The notes under the pieces were generated by a model. The model searched no databases. It was not told the origin of the DNA and saw only the letters and a list, made by a program, of their open reading frames with translations. A stretch of DNA of 33,687 nucleotides from Bryobacterales bacterium (lineage in GTDB: Bacteria > Acidobacteriota > Terriglobia > Bryobacterales > Bryobacteraceae), in assembly GCA_003137035.1 (NCBI GenBank), contig PLEM01000094.1, positions 10,838 through 44,524 of the forward strand. The letters are read 5' to 3'. Below, one piece after another: positions 1-7,325 of this stretch. Every line of letters begins with the position of its first letter. Positions within the stretch are counted from its first letter, which is position 1. A program made the position numbers and the translations under genes.

Positions 1-2
1 AG

Positions 3-173
3 AAGCTCACCAACATGCGCGCCTCCACCTCGGACGAGGCCATCCGCCTGGTGCCTCCGCGCATCCTCAACCTCGAACAAGCCATCGAGTTCGTCCGCGA
101 CGACGAATTCGTCGAGGTGACGCCGCAATCCATCCGGTTGCGCAAGAAGGTGCTGGCGGCGCAGCGGCGGTGA
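3..173 (+). CDS. typA: GTP-binding protein TypA/BipA, C-terminal fragment (5' truncated by window)
   Basis: Frame 3 reads [56 protein letters not shown], matching the conserved TypA/BipA C-terminus; TGA at 171-173. Confidence 0.9.
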   Translation, partial: KLTNMRASTSDEAIRLVPPRILNLEQAIEFVRDDEFVEVTPQSIRLRKKVLAAQRR

Positions 174-230
174 GGGATCAGTTTTGCCGGGCCGTGGGAA
201 GCTCGGGGAAAATGGCGGCTGTTTCCGGTC

Positions 231-1598
231 TCAGTTGGGGTGCCAGTAGTGCACCGGCACGCACGAGCAGGTGCTGCCTCCCCTGCCGGTGTGTCCCACG
301 CAGGAACACGACGAGTGCCCCACGCACGAGCACGCCGATCCCGGCACGCAATTGCACACGCACACCGAGCCCGCTGGGATCGGCGCGCCGCAGGGCAGAG
401 TGTAAGTCACCGTCTCCCCGAGCTCGTTTCGGGCGCGGTATTGAATGCCCTTAGCGTCCCTCGGGCTCGCCTTGAGGTCCAGCAAACAAGCTTTGTGGTT
501 TCCTTCGGGCATCGACCACAGTTGGATCGTTTTGTCGGCGCCCCCCGAGACCAGCCACCGCCCGTCCGGGCCGATGACAACGGCCAGCACGGGTTTCAAA
601 TGGCCCTTCCGGCTCTTGATCGCCTGGTTCTTGAGCAGCGACCACAGCTTGACCGCGTTGTCGTCGCCGCCCGAGACCAGGAACCGTCCGTCCGGGCTGA
701 GCGCTACCGCATTCACGCCACTCTGGTGTCCTTTCAGAGTAATGACCTGAGCCCCGTCTGGTAGCGGCCACAGCTTGATCGTATTGTCTTCGGAGCCCGA
801 GGCTAGCAGCCGCCCATCGCGGCTGATGGCAACGCAACGCACGGCCTGAGAGTGCCCCGCCAGGGTGCTTCGCAGCGTCCCCTCCGGCAACGACCACACC
901 CTGATGGTCTTGTCCGCGCTGCCCGACGCCAGAAGGCGGCTATCCGGGCAGATGGCTATCGCGCGCACCGGACCCGAGTGTCCCGTCAGGCTTTTGACTT
1001 GCGCGTTGCCGGGCAACGACCACAGCCGGATGGCGCCGTCGTCGCATCCCGAGGCCAGCAGGAGGCCGTCCGGACTGAAGGCAAGCGCACGCACAGAGTT
1101 CGGGTGAAGGGGCAGAGTCCTCAGCAACTCCCCCGCCGGCAACGACCACAGCTTGATCGCGTGGTCCCCGCTGCATGAGGCCAGCAACCGCCCGTCCTGG
1201 CTGATGGCAACAGCGCACACCGCGCCCGCTTGCGCAGCGAGTGTCTTCAGCAGCGCTCCCTCGGGCAGCGACCACAGCTTGATCGTAGTGTCATCGCTTC
1301 CCGACACCAGCATGCGCCCATCCGGGCCGATTGCCAGGGCGCCTACGCTGTCCGAATGCGCGAACGCCCCCCCGCAAGGGGCTTGCTTGCGCTTGGAGCG
1401 CCGTACGGCCTCCGCCACGATCAACGGCCCGCAGGAGGGCGCCGCCGCCAACGCCGCTACCGCGGCCGCGCCCGCCAAATTCCGCCGGCTGAGTTTCCAG
1501 CCCGACGCCTCGCGCCGGATCGCGTACACCTCCGGAGTCTCGCTCTGTGCCGTCGGCGCACCGAAATCCTCCGCAACGCCTTTGGGTCCATTCGGCAT
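231..1598 (-). CDS. WD40 repeat (seven-bladed propeller) protein with twin-arginine-like signal and Cys-rich C-terminal tail
   Basis: 455 aa ORF; SRRNLAGAAAVAALAAAP signal-like segment; seven repeats ending KLW/RLW/RVW/QLW; tail CVCNCVPGSACSCVGHSSCSCVGH...CSCVPVHYWHPN. Confidence 0.85.
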   Translation of the reverse strand: MPNGPKGVAEDFGAPTAQSETPEVYAIRREASGWKLSRRNLAGAAAVAALAAAPSCGPLIVAEAVRRSKRKQAPCGGAFAHSDSVGALAIGPDGRMLVSGSDDTTIKLWSLPEGALLKTLAAQAGAVCAVAISQDGRLLASCSGDHAIKLWSLPAGELLRTLPLHPNSVRALAFSPDGLLLASGCDDGAIRLWSLPGNAQVKSLTGHSGPVRAIAICPDSRLLASGSADKTIRVWSLPEGTLRSTLAGHSQAVRCVAISRDGRLLASGSEDNTIKLWPLPDGAQVITLKGHQSGVNAVALSPDGRFLVSGGDDNAVKLWSLLKNQAIKSRKGHLKPVLAVVIGPDGRWLVSGGADKTIQLWSMPEGNHKACLLDLKASPRDAKGIQYRARNELGETVTYTLPCGAPIPAGSVCVCNCVPGSACSCVGHSSCSCVGHTGRGGSTCSCVPVHYWHPN

Positions 1599-1757
1599 GA
1601 TTGCCCGTCATCCTCCCGAATCCGATCTCAGAATTTCCTGACGCAATCGCTAGCGACCCGCCATGATGCGCAAGTACCGCGATTCGTCCGCTCCCGTTTT
1701 GGCCCGCAAGACTCGCGCCACCTCGCGCTCTCCTGGGGAAGAAACGGGCATTTCACT

Positions 1758-1786
1758 AAGTTAAACGCCCGTCGCAGGGCTGTCAA
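1758..1786 (-). promoter_or_regulatory. Candidate sigma70-type promoter for the WD40 gene
   Basis: On the minus strand TTGACA (1786-1781), 17-nt spacer, TAACTT (1763-1758), about 160 nt upstream of the WD40 start. Confidence 0.4.
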
Positions 1787-1933
1787 CAGCCTCTTTCGCA
1801 ACCCGTTGGTGAATCGTCGCGGCTCCATGGAGCACGATCTCAGGCTGGGCGCGGTTCATACAGCGATTGTCCCTGGCATCCCGCATCCCCCAGACACAGT
1901 GCTGAAGTCCTGATCCAATTCGCCCGGCGTGGG

Positions 1934-4024
1934 TCATCGCACTGCCTGCGCAGTGGCGGGCTTGCGCCGCACGAACACCACGAGGCATCCGGCAACGGCC
2001 AGCCAGGCCAGGGCGCTGAGGCCCGCGCCAAGTTTGAACAGCGGTGGCGCAAAGCGCATAAGAATGAGGTGGCGTCCGGCGGGGACGGGCAGGCCGCGGA
2101 AGGCGATGTTGGTGTAGTGGAATGCCAGTTCCTGGCCTTCCATGAAGGCTCGCCAGCCGGGGTAGTGCGCTTCCGATGTCACCAGATAGGCCGGCGCGGG
2201 CGTGTCCACTTCAATCAGCACCGTGCGGGGTTCGTAACGCAGCACTTTGACCTGGCCGGGCGGGGCGAAATCGGTGATTGAGTATACTGTCACCGGTTTT
2301 GTCACCGGTTTTTCGACGATGGCTTCGCGGCGGGGGTCGAAATCGGGGGAGTGCAGCAGGCGGATGGCGTCTTCCAGGCCCTCCGCAGGACGGGTTTTGT
2401 TCACCAGGAAGAAGCGCGGGAGCACGTGCGGGTTTTCGTAGACGTAGTCGTCGCGCAGGCGGGTGATGGGGGTCCGCCCCGCCAGGGGTTGGCGCGAAAG
2501 CAGGTAGCGGACGTTTCCCAGGTCCAGAACCGGCGAATCGGGATCCGCGACCTGGTAGTACGCGCCCCAGCGCTCGCCGTGGCAGAACGCCAGCCGCACC
2601 TGGATGGCGCGCGCCAGAGCCAGCGGATCGTTGCCGTTGGCCGACGGGATCTCGATCAGCGGCGCGGCCATCGCCCAATCCTGCGAGGAGTCGATAGTGT
2701 CTATGCGGGCCGGCGGGAAGCTGCGCGCGACGAGCATCCGCAGCCGCTGGACGTCCGTCGCACTGCCGTGGAAACTGCTGTGACTGACGCCCGGCTCCTG
2801 CGCCGCCGCCGCGGCGTTCATGGGACGGCCCGAGCCCACCAGGATGAGGTCGATCGCGGCCAGAGCCACGGCCCCGTAAGCCAGCGGGCGCAGCTTGAAG
2901 AAGCCTTCGGCGCCCAGGCCCGCCAGCACCGCGATTCCCAGAATGAAGCACGGCGCCGAGAACTCGGGGTGCAGCCCGTTGCGGATGGAGGCCGGCAAAA
3001 GCATCGAGACGGCCTTCCCAACGGGCGTCGAATCGCCCAGCATCGCAAAGAGCGCGACCAGCGTCATCACCGAGAACAGCCTCGTCTCAACCCGCCTGAG
3101 GAGGACGGCGGCGCCCACGGCCAGGGCCAGCCCGAGGACGCCGCAGTACAGGTACATGAAGGTCAGTTCCCCGTGGAAGGTGTAACGGCTCAGGTCGAAG
3201 ATGTTGTAGTAGTCCGGCCAGACCATCGACACCAGGCTCTGGAGGGGAGCGCCGCCGCCCGATTTCAACCAGTCGGTGCGGTATTGCGCGATGCTCAAGC
3301 CGCTGAGCTGGATGGAAGGAAGCAGCTGGACCGCCGCCATCAGCGCCGCCCACACGCAACCGGCTAGCGCGACGAGCGGCAGGCGGCGCGGCGCCCGCCG
3401 GAACAGCACCAGCAGCACGGAGAGGAACAGCGTGGAAGCGAACACCACCGCCGTAAGCGGCGCGTGCCCCGCCAGCACCGACATAGCCAGAGCGATGGCG
3501 AGCACCGGAAGCCAGCGCAGGCTGTCGCGCAACGAAATGACGCTCAGCCACGCCAGCGGTATCCAGGCGGCGGTGCACACCGCGCCCGCGTGCTCGACAT
3601 GCGCCGGAAAGAAGCCGCCCAACTGGAACACGGTCGCACCGAGCAGCGCCCCGGGAACGCCCACGCCCAACCGTTTCAGCAGCAGGTAGGTGAACACCCC
3701 GCCGAGGAAGACGTGCAGAACCACGTTGCACTCGAGGTAATAGAGCAGGTGTCCGCCGAACAGGTTGCGCACCACGATCAGCAGCGCCAGCGGCGGGTAC
3801 AGCGCCTGGGTCTGGATGTTGGCCAGAAACGGCCTGCCGAAATACGTGAAGGGGTCCCAAAGCGGCAGGTCGAAGTGGCGGAACGACTCGGCGATGAACC
3901 AGGCTTGCGGATAGTGGAAGTAGCGGAAGTCCCAGGGAAAGACGTAGCCGGAGTAGAACAGCACGTGCCGATAGAAGACCAGCACTTCGGCGAGCAGCAC
4001 GGCAAAAGGAAAATACTTGCGCAC
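1934..4024 (-). CDS. YfhO-family polytopic membrane protein
   Basis: 696 aa ORF; N-terminus FYRHVLFYSGYVFPWDFRYFHYPQAWFIAESF..LPLWDPFTYFGRPFLANIQTQALYPP and C-terminus YPGWRAFMEGQELAFHYTNIAFRGLPVPAGRHLI are typical of YfhO-like proteins. Confidence 0.8.
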   Translation of the reverse strand: MRKYFPFAVLLAEVLVFYRHVLFYSGYVFPWDFRYFHYPQAWFIAESFRHFDLPLWDPFTYFGRPFLANIQTQALYPPLALLIVVRNLFGGHLLYYLECNVVLHVFLGGVFTYLLLKRLGVGVPGALLGATVFQLGGFFPAHVEHAGAVCTAAWIPLAWLSVISLRDSLRWLPVLAIALAMSVLAGHAPLTAVVFASTLFLSVLLVLFRRAPRRLPLVALAGCVWAALMAAVQLLPSIQLSGLSIAQYRTDWLKSGGGAPLQSLVSMVWPDYYNIFDLSRYTFHGELTFMYLYCGVLGLALAVGAAVLLRRVETRLFSVMTLVALFAMLGDSTPVGKAVSMLLPASIRNGLHPEFSAPCFILGIAVLAGLGAEGFFKLRPLAYGAVALAAIDLILVGSGRPMNAAAAAQEPGVSHSSFHGSATDVQRLRMLVARSFPPARIDTIDSSQDWAMAAPLIEIPSANGNDPLALARAIQVRLAFCHGERWGAYYQVADPDSPVLDLGNVRYLLSRQPLAGRTPITRLRDDYVYENPHVLPRFFLVNKTRPAEGLEDAIRLLHSPDFDPRREAIVEKPVTKPVTVYSITDFAPPGQVKVLRYEPRTVLIEVDTPAPAYLVTSEAHYPGWRAFMEGQELAFHYTNIAFRGLPVPAGRHLILMRFAPPLFKLGAGLSALAWLAVAGCLVVFVRRKPATAQAVR

Positions 4025-4042
4025 GGAATCGGTAGATGCGTT

Positions 4043-5737
4043 CTAGCGGCCCAGGAACTGCTCGAGTTTGTCGGTTTCGCGCTCGGCGTTCTCCAGGTTT
4101 CTCCTGGCCGCGGCCGGATCCTGGCGCTTGAGGGCGGCCTCGGCCTCATCCAACAGAAACTCCATTCGTTTCCAGGAGGAGGAGATGTCTCCGCGGAGTC
4201 CCAAGCCCATGCCGCGCTGCTGCTGCTCGAGGTTTTGCAGCGAGCCGCGCACGGCGTTAGCGCGCGCAGCGAGCATTCCCAGCCGTTCGCGTTGGCGTTC
4301 CAGGGCAGCCTGATCGACGGGAGGCGGAGTTGGCTGCGGCGGCGGCAGCGCCGTGGCGTGCTCGGGCTGGACGGGCGGCTCGACCGAGCCGGCCGGGGCC
4401 CGCTCCGGGACGATGCGCGAGGGCGTGGTCTGGCGGGGAGCCCGCAAGGCGCTTGAGGGAGGCTGCACCGAGGTCGCGGGGGTTCGCGCGGCGGCTGCGG
4501 GCGCCTGGCCCGGCGGCTGCGCGGCTGGTTCCAGCGGCGTCTGAGCCGCTGGCTCAACCGGCGGCTTGGCGGCATCCACCGGCTGCTGAGCGGACGGCTG
4601 CGGCTGATCGATCACGGGGGCCTGGCCGGCGCCCGCGCGGGCGCGACACCAGCCCGGCAAGTAGATGGCGGCGAGAGCTAGTACGGCCACCACCAGCACC
4701 CCGCCTAGAGCCATGTAGAGCCCACGGTGGCTGGAAGCCTGGGCGGGCGGCGGCGGAGCGGGCGGGGCGTAGTACGGAGGCGGCGGAGCTGGCGCGGCGT
4801 AGGGCTGCGGGGCCGGGGGCGGCATCGGCACTCCGGCGGTCCGGGTGGGCGCCACATGCGGAGGCGCGGGGGCGGCGGCGGCCACGCCGGCCTTGGCGCC
4901 GGCCGGAGGAGCCAGGCTCTGCTTCACGCTCTCCAGCGCCCCGCGAAACGCCTGGGCGCTCTGAAAGCGCTGCTCCGGCTCCTTCTGAATCGCGGTCATG
5001 ATGATCTCGTTCAAGCCCGGCGGCAGCGTGGGATCCAACTGGATCGGCGGCACCGGCTGCTGCTCCAGGTGCGCCACCATGAGCGAGTAGTCGCTGTCCC
5101 CTTTGAACGGCCGCGTGCCGGTTACGATCTCGTACAGTGAAACGCCCACCGAATAGAGATCCGAGCGGCCGTCCAGCGTCGAAACGCCCTTCACCTGCTC
5201 GGGCGACATGTAGAAGAGGGAGCCGAGCGTCGTGCCGGTCATGGTGAGCTTGCGGTCGGCCATGGCTTTGGCGATGCCGAAATCCATCAGCTTGATCGTT
5301 CCGTCGGGCGTCACCATCATGTTGGCGGGCTTGATGTCGCGATGGACCACACCGCGCTCATGGGCGTAACTCAGGGCCGAGAGGACCTGAGACATGTAGT
5401 CGACGGCTTCCCAAAGCGTGATCGGTCCCTCGCGCAGCCGCTCCTCGAGCGTGCGCCCCTCGACGTACTCCATCATCATGAGGAGCTGGTTCTCCAGGCG
5501 CAATGCGGTGTGCAGCCCGGCGATGTGGGGATGGTTGAGGCTGGCCAGCAGCTTGATCTCGCGGATGAAGCGGTCCGCCAATTCCGGCGCCTCGGCCAGA
5601 TTGGGGAGGAGCACTTTCATGGCCTCGTTCCGGTCGGAAATGACGTTCCGCACCTTGTAGACCTTGCCCATTCCCCCCGCGCCCAGGATGCCGACGATCT
5701 GATAATCTCCGACAGTGTCGCCGATATTGAATGCCAT
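4043..5737 (-). CDS. Membrane-anchored serine/threonine protein kinase (PpkA-like context)
   Basis: 564 aa; GAGGMGKVYKV P-loop, VVHRDIKPANMMV catalytic loop, DFGIAKA; Pro/Ala-rich linker; TM GLYMALGGVLVVAVLALAAIYL; C-terminal helical region. Confidence 0.9.
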   Translation of the reverse strand: MAFNIGDTVGDYQIVGILGAGGMGKVYKVRNVISDRNEAMKVLLPNLAEAPELADRFIREIKLLASLNHPHIAGLHTALRLENQLLMMMEYVEGRTLEERLREGPITLWEAVDYMSQVLSALSYAHERGVVHRDIKPANMMVTPDGTIKLMDFGIAKAMADRKLTMTGTTLGSLFYMSPEQVKGVSTLDGRSDLYSVGVSLYEIVTGTRPFKGDSDYSLMVAHLEQQPVPPIQLDPTLPPGLNEIIMTAIQKEPEQRFQSAQAFRGALESVKQSLAPPAGAKAGVAAAAPAPPHVAPTRTAGVPMPPPAPQPYAAPAPPPPYYAPPAPPPPAQASSHRGLYMALGGVLVVAVLALAAIYLPGWCRARAGAGQAPVIDQPQPSAQQPVDAAKPPVEPAAQTPLEPAAQPPGQAPAAAARTPATSVQPPSSALRAPRQTTPSRIVPERAPAGSVEPPVQPEHATALPPPQPTPPPVDQAALERQRERLGMLAARANAVRGSLQNLEQQQRGMGLGLRGDISSSWKRMEFLLDEAEAALKRQDPAAARRNLENAERETDKLEQFLGR

Positions 5738-5749
5738 ACAGGCTCCCGT

Positions 5750-6718
5750 TTAGTGATTGCTGACCATGTCGCCGACCTTGGCCGGCATAGTCCCCGCGTA
5801 GCGTCCCACCGCCGACTGCTCGTCGACGTCGGTGATGACTACCTCGCCTACCTTGTCCGAAATGCTGCGGAGGATCTTGCCGGTGGCCGGGTCGCGCACG
5901 TCGCGGATCTTGCGGCGGACCTCCAGGCGATCGCCCACCTTGAGGCCCTTCCGGCTGCCGACGTTGAGAACGATCGAGCCGCCGGTAGCGTCCGCCACCA
6001 GCCCGTCGATCACCACGGCTTTGGCCACCAACCGCCCGGACTGGTCATCGAGCTGGTAGCAAAGCTGAGCCACGGAGGCGTTCACCGCCTCGCCCAGGAT
6101 GGTGTTCGCGAAGTTCTGGCTGGTCATGCCCCCGCCCGCGCCGCCGACCACCGAGCCTCCGCCCGCGCCGAGCAGCGAGGTTCCCTTGCGGGTGGATTCC
6201 CCTAGCCCTTTCGCCGTGGCAACGATCTCCGCGGTGTCGGTGTTCACCATACGCGCGCTGATGCCCACCACTGCCTTGGCCTCTGTGTGCTTGACGCCGC
6301 CCAGGCCGAACGTACCGGTCACCCGGCTCAGGGCGCCGCCGCCGACCCCGGTGCTCTTGTCGTCGCGGCCGAATTGAGTGATGCTGCCCATGATGATCGC
6401 ATCCACTCCCAGCACCCGTCCGATCCTGGCGGCGGAGTTGGCGTCGACCCGGTCGCTGTTCGAGAGGTTCTGCTCGGTGAGAATCTTATCCAGCGCCTTG
6501 CGCTCGATGACGGAGTACTTTCCGCTGGCGACGAGCTTCTCGACGATCAGGTCGGCAATGCCCTTGCCGATGTCCTGGTCGGTGCCGTAAATCGCCGCCA
6601 CGGAACTGCGGACCGTGGCGTAGTCGAAGTTGACGACGGCAACCCGCTTCCTCTGCTGAGCGGCCGCGGACATTGTCACCACGGCGGCCAGAACGAGCGA
6701 AACCACAAAACGGCGCAT
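5750..6718 (-). CDS. CsgG/FlgT-like secreted protein
   Basis: 322 aa; signal peptide MRRFVVSLVLAAVVTMSAAAQQ; CsgG-like core (VAVVNFDYATV.., VEKLVASGKYSVIERKALDKILTEQNLS..); C-terminal GLKVGDRLEVRRKIRDVRDPATGKILR segment; strong SD GAGGAGG upstream. Confidence 0.75.
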   Translation of the reverse strand: MRRFVVSLVLAAVVTMSAAAQQRKRVAVVNFDYATVRSSVAAIYGTDQDIGKGIADLIVEKLVASGKYSVIERKALDKILTEQNLSNSDRVDANSAARIGRVLGVDAIIMGSITQFGRDDKSTGVGGGALSRVTGTFGLGGVKHTEAKAVVGISARMVNTDTAEIVATAKGLGESTRKGTSLLGAGGGSVVGGAGGGMTSQNFANTILGEAVNASVAQLCYQLDDQSGRLVAKAVVIDGLVADATGGSIVLNVGSRKGLKVGDRLEVRRKIRDVRDPATGKILRSISDKVGEVVITDVDEQSAVGRYAGTMPAKVGDMVSNH

Positions 6719-6775
6719 CGTGCCCTCCTCGGAGCTCCCAACGATAGTAATAACACTATTGTAGCGAAGCGCAAG

Positions 6776-7312
6776 CTACGCCGGCTTCAACTCGTCCTTG
6801 TGGGTGACCAGCTTGCCGTCCGCGAAGTCGAAGCGCAGCAGCGCGGCCGGGTCTTCCCCTTCCTGCACCCAGGTCTTGACGGGACCGAAGAATTCGGTCA
6901 GTTCCCCGGAGTTGCAGGAAGGCAGGTAGGTCCGCAACACGCGCGGGTCGTAATAGCGGAAGTAGAACGACTTGCCGTCGCTACCGTGAACCATCAGGAA
7001 GCGGCGCAGGTGGTGGCGCATGGCGAGGAAATCCACCGGGGCAACCACGAAGACGCCCCAGTGCTTCCCCCATCCCTGCCCGATCACCCACTCGGTGAAT
7101 TCGGACTTCGGTTCGAGCCGGACCAGGTAGGGCGCCACCTCGGCCAGATCGGGCTTGATCTCGCCGGTGTAGAGGCACTCGAACTCGGGCCGCTGCGCGC
7201 CATAGAGTTTGTCCAGGAGGTCGGGGATGGAACCGCCGTCCAGGATCGCGTACACACTCGCCCCCTCCTCTTTGAACAGGATCGGACTCACTGCCTCGAC
7301 GATTTTGTCCAT
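6776..7312 (-). CDS. DUF4123 domain protein (T6SS effector adaptor type)
   Basis: 178 aa; YAILDGGS..., FLMVHGSDGKSFYFRYYDPRVLRTYLPSCNSGELTEFFGPV typical of DUF4123; directly downstream of vgrG. Confidence 0.85.
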   Translation of the reverse strand: MDKIVEAVSPILFKEEGASVYAILDGGSIPDLLDKLYGAQRPEFECLYTGEIKPDLAEVAPYLVRLEPKSEFTEWVIGQGWGKHWGVFVVAPVDFLAMRHHLRRFLMVHGSDGKSFYFRYYDPRVLRTYLPSCNSGELTEFFGPVKTWVQEGEDPAALLRFDFADGKLVTHKDELKPA

Positions 7313-7325
7313 GTTCCCCCGGTCG

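Noticed and set aside
1940-1955. CACTGC/GCAGTG hairpin at the 3' end of the yfhO-like gene as terminator
   Set aside because: Only a 6-bp stem inside coding sequence with no T-tract; too weak to call.
1628-1988. Small minus-strand ORFs (66 and 75 aa) between the WD40 and yfhO-like genes
   Set aside because: No SD, no recognisable domain, overlapping frames; they span the predicted WD40 promoter and 5' UTR.
2289-2312. Tandem 12-nt repeat GTCACCGGTTTT x2 inside the yfhO-like gene
   Set aside because: Encodes KPVTKPVT within an intact ORF; likely a simple small duplication with no evident function.
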